Shown one piece after another: positions 44,324 to 55,056 of a DNA stretch of 64,000 nucleotides (position 1 is the stretch's first letter; each line of letters opens with the position of its first letter). The position numbers were made by a program, and so were the translations under genes. Under the pieces are notes generated by a model that made no database searches, was not told the DNA's origin, and saw only the letters and a program-made list of their open reading frames with translations. Source of the stretch: Stereum hirsutum FP-91666 SS1 (lineage: Eukaryota; Basidiomycota; Agaricomycetes; Russulales; Stereaceae); NCBI RefSeq assembly GCF_000264905.1, contig NW_006763145.1:213159-277158 (forward strand), in the 5' to 3' direction.

Positions 44324-45525
44324 TCACCAGGGCCGAGAGAGGTAGCCATCCTGCCACACAAATTCCACTCGACATTTACCGTCCGGGAGCGCCATGAACA
44401 CCCTCACCTGTCCCTCGAACCAGCCTCGAAACTCGGTCTGGTCCACATCGTACTCATCCAAGCGAACCTCCCAAACGACTTTCTGTACACCCCTCTGCGC
44501 AGCCATCGTGCCTATCTTCTCTATCCTCTCTTTCCGCCGAGAAAAAACATCCTCGGGTGAAGTGCCTGATCCCCAGTATTTGGTGAAGATGATTCGTAGT
44601 TCGCGGAAGGTGGGTATGCTGCTCGGGATGATCTCGGGGAGATATACGGGTGCCGTTTCGATATCGAGTGTGAGGACCTGAATGCGATTGCAGGGGAGGA
44701 AGAGTTCTGTGTTTCGATAGTTGTGTGAAAGATTCATTAGTCAAACGCTGAAAGAAGACATAATTACATATTTGACTAACCCCTCTCCCAACACCACGAT
44801 GCCAACAGCTCCACCGATTCCACCCGATCTTTCACGGAGTTCAAAAGTTGTATTTGGGTGGGCTGATAATTAATTCCTGCGCCCAGATGAAGGTGCGTCG
44901 GAAGACCGGGAGCAAATGAGGATATAACAAGGGAATCGAGGACTGCAGCAGATAGGCCATCGCATGCGATAGATCGCAGGCTGCTCGGAGCAGTAAGGGT
45001 GGTAAAAGGTAGGGGGGTCGGCTTGGAGTTGTCTTTACAGGATTTGAAGGATATGGCCTTGAGCGATGAGCAAGAATGGAATACCACCTGGACCGCGGTC
45101 CGGGAAAGCGTGCATTCGCGAATTGACAGGGAGGAGAGGGAAGGGAGAGAAGTGAGAAATTCGCCGAAAGAGCGCAGAATATGCTCGCTACTAAGCCGGA
45201 TTTCTCGTAGGAACAATTCTGATACGTTCGTGAGACTGCTGCAGATCGCGCAAAGCTCAACGATGTCGACGCCACAGTCACCCAGACGGAGTGTCTGCAC
45301 GTATGAGGCCAAATGGGGCGATCGTGAAAGCAAAGTCTTGAGGCGGCCCGGAAGAACAAGAGAGTTCGCGATAATAATCTCCCGAAATATTAGCGCTTGG
45401 GATCGAGGTCTCCGCGCCTTTGCGACTCGAGAGACGATGGATAGAAAGTGATGATCAACATCATCGAGATGAATGATGTCTATGGTGTGTTCGATGAGTT
45501 CCTGAGGAAGGGTTTTAGCAGACAT
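44324..45525 (-). CDS. F-box-like/LRR protein
   Basis: The ATG at 45525 opens with MSAKTLPQELIEHTIDIIHL, the usual F-box-like beginning of agaric proteins of this type. A long exon of leucine-rich segments follows (LASYVQTLRLGDCGVDIVEL, LTSLPSLSSLSIRECTLSR, LKAISFKSC). One intron at about 44700-44790 joins SWCWERE to LFLPCNRIQVLTLDIETAP in phase. The C-terminus contains FRELRIIFTKYWGSG and ends VEFVWQDGYLSRPW. The total is about 370 residues. It is probably a substrate adaptor of an SCF ubiquitin ligase. Agaric genomes hold hundreds of such fast-evolving genes, so orthology is not implied. It is convergent with the F-box-like gene at 41.5-43.6 kb but not obviously its duplicate. Confidence 0.7.
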
Positions 45526-46152
45526 GGCTATACGATAGCTTTAGTTCTCTACTTGGAGAGCTCAATAATGATCATGGATCTTTGGGTGTAAAAGACACAC
45601 AAGCCTTCTCGACGAGGAATTGTCCTCCGAATCCGCTAAGATCAATTGACGTGGTTTGTTTGATCTAGGATCACAGAAAATCGTTCTAAACGCCGGTCAA
45701 GAGGTAAGATGATTGATTGCGGTAGCTGCTCGTGGATACTGACGTACCATAAAATCAGAGTACCAACCGTGCAGGTACTTACTACGCACTTGGTTTGTTG
45801 AAGAGAAATGACAGAATAAGTTCAGACTCCGCCACCGAGTATCTGCCATTTTGGAGTGGCGACAACTCCGATTGGCAGACAGCATAGGAGAGCACCGCCG
45901 GTGGCGAAACTTGGTTGAGTACTCTAATCGCACAAACGTCTTGAAGAAAAACGTCAGACAGATGTCAGCAGAGTAATCGTATGATTCTAGATCATTTCTG
46001 CTTCATTCTTCCACGCGAAGCTAGGGCGAATACTGGGCGAATCTTGACTCGACCCCGCAAAACATGGCCCGATGCATATCTAGGCGGCTCTTCTTTTCTC
46101 ATCCTCACCACCATCCGCAGACGAGTCGCTTCCGTCATCCTGAACGGTGACC
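45526..46152. other. Divergent promoter region
   Basis: This separates the starts of the minus-strand F-box-like gene and the plus-strand MFS gene. No gene, repeat or clear core-promoter motif was recognised. Confidence 0.5.
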
Positions 46153-49100
46153 ATGTCCGACGAATCATCCACCCTCCACTCCAGGACTCAGGATGTCGAT
46201 GAAGAGACTCCCTTACTCACAGCAGGACAGGATTCAGTTTATGACCGTTTCTCAAAGTCGAAGAAGAAGGGCATCGTAGCGATAGTCTCTTTCGCCGGTC
46301 TTGTTCCTCGTGAGTCTTCACTGCGTGGGTGCCAATACCGATGGCTGATCATTTCGGATATTTGCTGTGTGCGTGCAGTGTTCGTCTCTGGGACTTTCGT
46401 ACCCTCAATACCTCAGATATCGAAGGACCTGGGTACTACAGGGTCGGTCATCAGGTCAGCATCCCTCCATCCATTCGTTATTACTACGGGAAAGAGACTG
46501 ACATAAAGCTCCCGCCGATACGCAGTCTAGCGGTTAGTCTTTCTGTTCTAGGGACGGCATTGGGAGCATTGACGTGGGCTACATATTCAGGATTCTGTAC
46601 GTCGTCCCTTTTTTGTCATTTTCTCTTTCCAAAATGTTGGTTCGGAGTTTGATGAACGGTGGAGGCTTGTTGAATGGTGTGGAGCCATTTCGGAAGGCTG
46701 TTCGCTACATACCATGCATCTTATTAGGGCCCGGGACACTCCTATGAGGGTTGCCCGGTTTGAGTTGCATATTTTTACGCGATCTGAGGGCGAAGCCCTC
46801 CCGAACAATTGCATATTTTAAGCCTAGGAGCACCGAGGTCTCCCGAAAATTTGCGTATTATTGGCAAATTATTGGTGTAGACCCCCACATAACCTAACCT
46901 CAACTTCCCCTAACCTATCCAACAGATGTGACAGAAGTTGGTTCTGATTAGGCTAGGTTAGGATAAGTTGAGGTTATGTGGGGTTATGAGGGAAAAAATC
47001 GAGCCTGTCTCGCCACACAAAACCCGCCAATAGGCGCCCTACCCTTCCCGGAATTTGCATATTTTAAGCCCTCGCCAGGCTGAAATTGCATATTTTTACC
47101 TGTTTTCGAGGTCGCCCTTCGGGCAACCCCCATAGGAGTGTCCCGGGCCCTATCTTATTGCAATCATGACACCGTGTGGCAACACGCCACACGAAGTCGC
47201 CTTCCTATCTTCAATTCGCGCAATTCCCACTCATTTTACTGATATGCATCTTTCACTCCTTAGACGGTCGCCGCCCCATATACTTGACCGCCATCCCCAC
47301 CCTTGCCCTCGGTTCACTAGGCGTCACACTCGCACGCGACCTCCCCACCCTCTTCATATGTCGCTTCATTCAAGCTTTCGGAGCGGGTGTAGGTCTCAGC
47401 GTTGGAGGAGGTGTAATTGGAGACATCTATAAGCTGGAGGAGAGAGGGACGGCGATGGGGATCTTTTTCGCTGTACGTCCACTTTTTCCCGTTCCATTGT
47501 CGTGATTGGCCGACCTGACGTCCGATCATTTCTTGTTAAACCCCTAAATTCGTTCTCGCCTTGTGGTATGGATGGAAGGCCTGCCTTCTCGGTCCCGCCA
47601 TCGCCCCACTCGCAGGCGGCATTGCAGCACACTACTATACCTGGCGCCACATGCAATTTATCCTCTTCATCGCGTCGACCCTCCTCGCTATTTTTATGCT
47701 TGTATACCTGCCTGAAACGTCACAGCCAAGAAGTAGAGGGATTGATAAGTTGTTGGAGAGCGAAAGTTCGCTTGAGGGTGAAGACGATGTCGATCGGAGC
47801 TCAAAACAGAGGCGAAGGAGATGGGTATGGTTAAATCCGTTCCAGAGTGTTGCGATGTTCAGGAGTCCGAATCTGTTAGCTGTGGTGAGTGAACAGTGCG
47901 GTGATGTTTCAATATTATTCATGCAGTCGCTCATGTTTTTGTCTCACTACGTGGTGTGGTTTGCAGTGCCTTGGCGGAACGACTGCGTTGATGACGGACT
48001 ATGGTAAGTTTGATCGTCCTGCTCCGACATCGCCCTTCATTCAATAAACGGTCTCTGTTCCCTTTCCGTGCAGTTCTTCTCGTCCCGTTGGCTTATACCA
48101 TAGTACGTCTTACTCTGTCCTGTTTCTCGCTTTGCCCACAAAACTCTACCCACGACTGACAATATCGTCATTTTCTCTATTTCAGGGCGCGAAGTACAAC
48201 ATCTCTAACGAAGCCCTCATTGGTGCATTCTTTCTCCCTGCCGGTGTCGGTAACATCAGTGCGTGACACTTCTCTATCCCACCCCATGCAAAACTCCTGA
48301 CTTTCTGCACACGCACACACACAGTGGGCTCCAGCCTCGCGGGCTACCTCTCCGACCGAACTGTGATTCGCTACCGCAAACTCCGCGGCGTCTGGGTCCC
48401 GGAAGATAGGCTGCGAACGACGGTCATCGGCGGCTTGGTCCTCGTTCCGATGTCGGTGTTGCTGAGCGGGGTGTTCACGACTTGGGTGGGCGGGACGGCG
48501 GGAATCGTGTTGAATTTGTTGATGTTGTTCGTTAACGGGATTGGGGTGAGTGCACGGTTCTTCCTTTCCTTTGTTGCAGTCTCTGTTGTTGGTGATTGCT
48601 ACACCGTGTACGGCTCTACGATGCGATCGAATTTGTGGTCGGTTATGTATAGAGTTGATGCTGATGCTGATGCTGATGGGATTATTTTGATTGTTGTAGT
48701 TGGACTTAGTGCTCGGGCCGGCAGGCGCATATTTCGTAGATGTTATGCATGAGCAGAGCGCACAGGTCATGGCCGGGAATGCGTACGTCTGCTCTCCAAC
48801 TACCCTACCACCCCCCTCCACTCTTCCTATCCATTCGTTCCACATCCGTACGGAACCAAGGCACTGACTTTACCACGTGTCACGTACATACCATGATGCA
48901 GAGCAATTCGCAACGCTCTCAACGCAATAGGGATCTCTGTCCTCCTCCCACTCATACAAAAAATAGGCGTCCTGTGGACGGACGTCCTCACTGCTATTCT
49001 GGCATGGCTTGGATTCTTGTGAGTGTTCCCTCCAGATCCCAGCGACTTCTTGCTTCCTATCCTATAATGGCAAAGGCCCTCCAATCTTCATCTTCTGAGA

Positions 49101-49309
49101 TCGACTCGCATACTTTGTATGGATCGTCGATCTTCCCCTATATGACCCCACCCCCACGTTTCTTGCTCCTTATTTCATGACTTGAGCAGAACCTTATCCT
49201 GACCGTCGATTCCCTTCTCTGCAGGTTGATCTGGCTGACGATCCAACATGGTGAACGCATGCGCGCGTGGGTCGATGTTGGGTTTTCGGTGCCTCATGAT
49301 GGGCGGTGA
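46153..49309 (+). CDS. Major facilitator superfamily transporter (DHA1-like)
   Basis: A 12-helix MFS proton antiporter of the drug:H+ type. The cytosolic N-terminus (MSDESSTLHSRTQDVDEETP) precedes TM1 (GIVAIVSFAGLVP spliced to LFVSGTFVPSIPQISKDLG). TM2 is AVSLSVLGTALGALTW. The MFS signature loop is YGRRPIYL (about 47265), and ARDLPTLFICRFIQAFGAG, GPAIAPLAGGIAAHYYTWRH and YLPETSQP follow. A basic/acidic central loop (RSSKQRRRRWVW) separates the halves. The second half has CLGGTTALMTDYVLLVPLA, GSSLAGYLSDR and VLLPLIQKIGVLW, and ends FSVPHDGR. Introns join in frame. The one after YSGF is about 665 nt because it holds a MITE (46726-47151). The substrate is unknown. The coding sequence appears intact. 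Confidence 0.85.
46718..47159. mobile_element. 426 bp MITE with 8 bp target-site duplication, inside an MFS intron
   Basis: The element spans 46726-47151. It begins AGGGCCCGGGACACTCCTAT, and its other end is the reverse complement of the same sequence. The terminal inverted repeat is 32 nt with one mismatch. ATCTTATT directly flanks both ends (46718-46725 and 47152-47159), an 8 bp target-site duplication. The inside is AT-richer, has four TTGCATATTTT copies near the ends, and contains a second inverted repeat around CCCCACATAACCTAACCTC and its complement (about 46882-46985). There is no coding capacity. An 8 bp duplication fits hAT, Mutator or KDZ superfamilies, and the terminus does not decide which. 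Confidence 0.9.
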
Positions 49310-51876
49310 TCGTCCTCGACCATTCTGGGTTGATATCGCTACGAAGGCGAGTTGTAGGAAGAAGATGGTATCGGAGGATCGGGGAGATAGGTCAGCTTAT
49401 ATCGATGGCTTGTGAGTTCCCTAAGGAGAGCTGTCACACACTCCAGTTCCTCCCAATCTTGGAGGTGACAACGATGATCATGAAAGAGGTATGAACGTAC
49501 ATGACCGTCACAGTCAAAAATACACATCGTATAGACGAACATCGACACGATAACTTGCAATACTGTACATACATACACACAATCAGATTCCTCACGAGCT
49601 CGAAGACAGCGCATATGTACGCGATTATACTTACTTTGATTACTCAGTAAGGTAGACGGTGCCCGGCGATAGCATTCCGCTTTGGTTCATTGCGATTCAG
49701 ACCCGGATGATGGGTCTGTCTCTGAGCGCTTTGCCCTTCACGTTATGCCGCACCTTTGCATCGAGGATCGAGCTCGAGGTCGCGTTCCCAAGCTTACTAA
49801 ACAATCTGAAAGTGACGGAACCGTCGACAACTTGCTGGCAGCGCAGTGTGTTCTCATACAATAGTTGGTACTCAGGGCTTGAACACGGACTCGAAAGCAA
49901 AGACGGAATACAGAGCAGTAGGATGAGCGGCGTAGCTTATTCGAGGCAAAGAAGAAGATATAGGAACGGTCCTGAGCTCAATTAGAAACATGGTATAGCT
50001 CGTGCTCGTAAGCTGCGCAAGTTTCAAGTTACCCTGCATAGTAAGTATGATGCTAACGCTACGCGTGCTTGCATGGAGGTGATGTTGGCTGTGTCGTCGA
50101 ACGCATCGTTGAACTCGAGGCAGTGATAGGGGCTGTCAGTCAATACATCCGCGCAGAACGCGATATGCATGTATCGATGAGATGTGTCGCGTTCGACGCC
50201 CCAACCTCGTCCCCTTCAAGCTTCGCAAGCCGCCAAGCGGGGATCTTATAGCAATGGTGTCGTGATATTCCATTACGACGTTCCTCTGAGCAGGGTCGCC
50301 TCGCAGTCTGAAGTGTGCGCGTATGTAACATATTGGCGACTATAGCAGACATATTATACATCAGAACTTTCTTCGGCATCCTGAAGTCAACGGAAGGATC
50401 TGGATTCTGCCAGCGAAGAGTCGGACTTGCAAAGCCATTGCGCCCAAGCGAGAAGGGAAGGTTCACGTATCATTGAGTTGCTAGGGTGCTCTTCGTGCGA
50501 TAAGTAGATATGTCGGGACACGGGGTAGTTGCGCTGTGGAAAGGAAAGTTTGGGGAGCGCTCGAGGACCCCGGGATCTACATGTTACGAGCGCTCTTTTG
50601 TTATATGCAATTCGAAGCCTGCGATATCCGGGCGGCAGATGCTTGTGTTGTGTGTAGCGCAGGTGGAGAATGCAAGCCTTTTCTGTGGTGGCTCGTTAGG
50701 AAGGAATCATTGTCAAGGATACAAAAGCAAGGGAGAGCGTCGCCAATGGACTATTGCCATGCAGGATAAACTCATTACGAGCGAATGGAATCGTCTAGCA
50801 AGTAGAAGCAAGATCTGTTATACACAAGAATAAGATGTCCTAGATAGACTTGAAGAAAGGCGAAGGGCAGAGTCGCGGTGGTGGTGTTGATGATGATGAT
50901 GGTGGACTGAAAAGAATTACGGTCAATATATGCACGGCCCAGAAAGGCAATCGTGTACCTTCGGCGCGGTCGTTGTGGCGAATTTGTTTCTGTGGCCCTT
51001 TCTTCACTTCCACCACATCCTTCCAATATGTTTCGACGAGCTGCTACGACATAACGAGTATGCTGCATTGCGCATTTCATCTACTACCAGCTATAAACAA
51101 CGTTCATGCTTGCGCATCTTAGCGGCCTTGTTCGTGGCCTGAAGTAGACAAGGACTGTTTCAGCCACACAACTCGTTCCCAATGTTCTAGCATAGGTCGG
51201 GTTGCAAGGATATGAGGATGACTGTACTTATGCTACCTGGTGAGTGATACTTTCGTAAAGACTTCCTTAGAGTTGTACGCCCATGTTATGCAAAACTCGA
51301 GCCACTCGACAACGCCTCGGATTTCAGAGTCTATCTGTCGGTGTTAGAGCTAGCTGCACAATACTGCTATAGCTCTAAATCACCAAGGACGACAGCTCTC
51401 TCCCTCATGTCGCATCTCTGAGCCTCGCCTGTCTGCCTCGAGGCCACAGTGTGCGAGTGCCACAAGGAAATGAGCCAACGGTGGCGGGGGTCCTGATTGT
51501 GGCGTGGCGGGTGTCGAACACGCGGCGGACGAGTTTTCTCGAATTCGAGAGGCGCGAGCGAAGCAGGCGACCACGACACACTCTGCCTCTGTCCGCAACA
51601 TATAATCGTCTTTGCTCTTTCTCAGTTCTCCTTTCTAGGCTTTCATTTCTCTTTGCTTTGTTGCTTGGCAATGTTTTTTGTATCTTGCTGATTCAGGCCT
51701 GCTCGCATCTTCCCATTCCTAAGTGAGTCTCCGCTTTGGTCAACAAAGATAGGCTAAGGTCGTGCGGAGCCATCGATTTCTGATGTACCTCATTGCCTCA
51801 TTGTTCGCAGTTGGCTGTATCCAACAGCCCTGTCTGTCCTCTTGTCCTCGCGAGCGACCGGCAAACGCTTTTTAAT
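49310..51876. other. Gene-poor stretch with protein-like patches
   Basis: Plus-strand patches read like protein but are broken by stops. They are about 49682-49864 (DDGSVSERFALHVMPHLCIE), 50069-50251 (VVERIVELEAVIGAVSQYIR) and 50536-50769 (PGIYMLRALFCYMQFEACDI). They could be remnants of one decayed gene. A GGTGGTGATGATGATG microsatellite lies near 50876-50900. The 3' part (51400-51876) is the promoter or leader of the next gene. Confidence 0.4.
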
Positions 51877-54800
51877 ATGACCCTCTCTTCGCCCCCTTCT
51901 TCCGACCATCACGACCTTCCAGCACACAGCACATCCACATCCACATCATCATCAGCCCAATCGGCATATTCCCTTCTTCACGAACAGCACGCTCTCCCTT
52001 GTCCTTGCACACAATATTTATGCTCCATCGGGACACTCTATCCCGCCTCGCTTCCACAACAAACACTCATCGATTCCCAATCATCGCAAGCGCTCGACGA
52101 AGAACAAGAAGTATCAGTCCTCCCAGCCGATTACAGGCCCCAGATCTGTCCCATCCACAACCAACCATACCCTTCCCCACCACTCACCGACTCTGAACTC
52201 AGACGAACCATCCCGCTCCCGAAGATCCAAACCGACGTGTCAATCACCGCCTCGCACATGCCTCATGTTCTTCGCCACCCGCCCCTCCCACTATCTCCAC
52301 CCCCCACGTTACCTATCACACCACAAGCGCTACCCGAATCTTCCCCCGTCTCTCCATCACCTCGCGAAGAACGCCCGTTTTTAACGTACAATATCGCGGG
52401 TGGCGAGAGCGATGATGGGGTCGAGGGTGAGGGGACATCGGCACGGGTGGCGGGGTCGTCTGCTCTGGGAAAGAAATCAGGAGCTTCATCAGGGCCAGGA
52501 CCCGGAGGTGGGGCATCTGCGGAAGATGAGATGGAGGAGAACGATAATGTGGAGCTCTTGACACCGCTTTCGCCCAGTTGGGCGTTGGAGTTGGAGCAGG
52601 AGCAGGATTCAGGTATGGATGTGCATCTCTCGAGCGTCCTCGACCACGACCAGTCGGCGCTTATGCGCAAACCGGAAGATTTAGGGCGCTTGATAGGTGT
52701 GGGGGCTATGGGTTATGTTCAAGATGATCATTCTCCTGGATCCAGTCGGCATCACCATCATCCCTCCTCGGGTTTCGCGTCCATGGTGAAGGAGGATCGA
52801 AGTCTTTGGCTGCCTCATAACGATGATGATGATGTACACGGTGCGCACGACGCGTCTCGTGAGGACGTCGAGTATACGCAGACACCGTTTTCGAGGTATA
52901 CGGAGACGGACGACGACGACAGTTGGCACTCTTCCAACTTCACAGGTCCGTTTTTGCAGGGTTTGGATATCCCGGGCGCTTCGCCCTCGCCGGCCGGCGA
53001 TGAGTGGATGGGCCCTCGCTCGCAGGATTCTGACTCCGTCTCTTCTTCGTCTTATCCATCCGAGCTGGATCTCGCCACACCTACGTCTCCTAACTTCCCC
53101 TGTCACTCTGGATTCAAACATCACGACGACGACGACAAAGTGTTCGGCCCCCACCGCCCCATTCTACACGGCGATACCAATCATCACGACGACGATGAGG
53201 ACGATACCATGAACGAGAGGCACCTCCACTTCACGGCGTCACCACGTATGGGGCTCTCAGACCTCTTCGATGTTTCTCCCTCTCCATCGTCTGCTTTATC
53301 CAGCTACAACCACGGCAACGTCGGCGTTCCTCTGTTCGGCCACGATCATGATCATTATGACTCTGATTCTGAAGATGGACATTCGCCTGTACTGGCGCCT
53401 CAATCGCCCTCTCGCCGCAGCGTGTCGCTTCTGCCTGACCTCGACCTAGACGACTTGGATCGCGATACCCCACAGCCCCCATCTCCTTCGTCTCCGTCTC
53501 GTCGTTCGTTCACATCACTACCTGATATCGATCTAGACATGAACATGAACGTCGACGTAGAACATCCGGCTTCTCCGCGCCACCCTAATATGGACCTGGA
53601 CATGGACATGGATATCGACGCAAACAGAGACATCGACACAGAATTGGATCCCTCCTTATCGAGCTCGACTTCCTCTTCGCCCGTCCCTTCGACTTCACCA
53701 ATGAAGCTCCTCTCCCTCCCCGGCGCCGACACCGACGACGACCTGATCGTTCCCGATCCGCCACCAATACCCACCCCCATCCTGCTCTCTTCCTCCTCAC
53801 ACACTCCCTCCCTCGGCCTCTTCCTCCCCCTTCTCTCCGCATCCTCCGCATCCTCCTATCCCACCTACTTCCCTTCCTCCTCGGACACCTCCACAGACCC
53901 GCACGCCCATCCCCACCTCCGTTCGCCCTCTCCCTCGCTCGGCGATTCTTTCACCTCCGAACCTCCGGATCTCGAATCTCTTTTGCAAGAGTTCAATGCC
54001 CTTCCGGAGGAAGTGAGAAACACGAAAGTGGATAAGGGGGAATTGGAGGGGTTGATGAATCTGAGGAGGAAGTATTGGGGTAAAGAGAGGAACGCGAAGA
54101 GGACGGAGGGGATGTGGGCGGAGGAGGCGAGGAGGGTGGCCGAGGGGATTTGTGTGAGTCCCAGGGTCCCTGGGGCGGTCGTTTGTGAGATGGACGAGGA
54201 TGAGTGCGTCGAGGGTGAGGGCTCTTCTTCTTCATTATCCTCTGGATCGTCGTCTACGAGGAAAGAGAAGGAGAAGGAGAGAGTGCCGGATCCGATGTGG
54301 GCGATTAGGAGGGAGTTGGGGTTGGCGGAGGCGAGGAGGGCAGAGGCGAGGAAGATCAGGAAGAGGGAGAAGGAGAGGGGAAAGGAGTTGCATGCGCTCT
54401 TACGACTCAAGCTCAGCGAACACGCGTCTTTCACCCAAGCTCAAGTCTCGATCGCTCATGTTGACGATAGCACGAGTGCGGACGATGCCGATATGGGTGA
54501 AGTTGAGGTGAAAAGTGAGGGTGATGCGGGAAATGGTGGGCTAGGATTGGAGGGCGTGAGCGCGAACGCGAAGGGCAAGAAGACGATCGGAAGTTCGTCG
54601 CAGTTGGTGGCGCGAATGTTGTTCAAGAGGAGGGATACCAGTCGACCGTTGAGTGGGAGGAAGGTGGCGAACGAGAGGGGTCCGGGTGGAAGGAGGAGCT
54701 CATCGAGGCTTTCGATCTCAAGTGCGAGCGAGGCTGAAGCTGAAAGCGACAGCGAAAGCGAAATGCGGAGCGGGGGTGACGCTCAAGAGCCGAGTGAGAG

Positions 54801-55056
54801 GGGGAGGTCGATGGATAGGCGGGAGCTCCTGGCGCCGATGCCGGTGTCGTTGTCCATGCCAGCGCCGATGCTGCAGGACGAGTTTGTGGTGGGCGTGCAT
54901 GCGCACGACCCTACGGACATCGATATCGACGTGGGGGAAGATGAAGATGAAGAGGACGAGGACGAGGATACGGACGAAGAGGATTCGGATGAGGAAGACG
55001 AAGTGGACGAAGAATCAGGAGAGTTATCCGACGAAATGTCGATGGATCTGGAATGA
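51877..55056 (+). CDS. Large acidic, intrinsically disordered protein, single exon
   Basis: This is an uninterrupted frame of 1059 residues from ATG 51877, which is remarkable in this intron-dense genome. An extension upstream to 51793 would need a TTG start. The N-terminal part has Cys/Pro motifs (LPCPCTQYLCSIG, PQICPIHNQPYPSPPLTDSE), the best candidate for a conserved module. The middle is Ser/Asp/His/Pro-rich with many acidic clusters and repeated LPDLDLDDLD, LPDIDLDMNM and NMDLDMDMDI segments. At about residues 700-880 lies a helical, charged region (VDKGELEGLMNLRRKYWGK, MWAEEARRVAEGI, LGLAEARRAEARKIRKREKE) that is probably coiled coil. The C-terminus is an Asp/Glu run (GEDEDEEDEDEDTDEEDSDE). 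No enzyme motif is seen. A chromatin or transcription scaffold role would fit the composition but is not shown. Confidence 0.7.
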   Translation: MTLSSPPSSDHHDLPAHSTSTSTSSSAQSAYSLLHEQHALPCPCTQYLCSIGTLYPASLPQQTLIDSQSSQALDEEQEVSVLPADYRPQICPIHNQPYPSPPLTDSELRRTIPLPKIQTDVSITASHMPHVLRHPPLPLSPPPTLPITPQALPESSPVSPSPREERPFLTYNIAGGESDDGVEGEGTSARVAGSSALGKKSGASSGPGPGGGASAEDEMEENDNVELLTPLSPSWALELEQEQDSGMDVHLSSVLDHDQSALMRKPEDLGRLIGVGAMGYVQDDHSPGSSRHHHHPSSGFASMVKEDRSLWLPHNDDDDVHGAHDASREDVEYTQTPFSRYTETDDDDSWHSSNFTGPFLQGLDIPGASPSPAGDEWMGPRSQDSDSVSSSSYPSELDLATPTSPNFPCHSGFKHHDDDDKVFGPHRPILHGDTNHHDDDEDDTMNERHLHFTASPRMGLSDLFDVSPSPSSALSSYNHGNVGVPLFGHDHDHYDSDSEDGHSPVLAPQSPSRRSVSLLPDLDLDDLDRDTPQPPSPSSPSRRSFTSLPDIDLDMNMNVDVEHPASPRHPNMDLDMDMDIDANRDIDTELDPSLSSSTSSSPVPSTSPMKLLSLPGADTDDDLIVPDPPPIPTPILLSSSSHTPSLGLFLPLLSASSASSYPTYFPSSSDTSTDPHAHPHLRSPSPSLGDSFTSEPPDLESLLQEFNALPEEVRNTKVDKGELEGLMNLRRKYWGKERNAKRTEGMWAEEARRVAEGICVSPRVPGAVVCEMDEDECVEGEGSSSSLSSGSSSTRKEKEKERVPDPMWAIRRELGLAEARRAEARKIRKREKERGKELHALLRLKLSEHASFTQAQVSIAHVDDSTSADDADMGEVEVKSEGDAGNGGLGLEGVSANAKGKKTIGSSSQLVARMLFKRRDTSRPLSGRKVANERGPGGRRSSSRLSISSASEAEAESDSESEMRSGGDAQEPSERGRSMDRRELLAPMPVSLSMPAPMLQDEFVVGVHAHDPTDIDIDVGEDEDEEDEDEDTDEEDSDEEDEVDEESGELSDEMSMDLE

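Noticed and set aside
46598..47263. MFS transporter as a pseudogene disrupted by a transposon
   Set aside because: The insertion is between valid splice sites. TTC T|gtacgt...ttag|AC GGT restores YSGFYGRRPIYL in frame, so the gene is judged intact.
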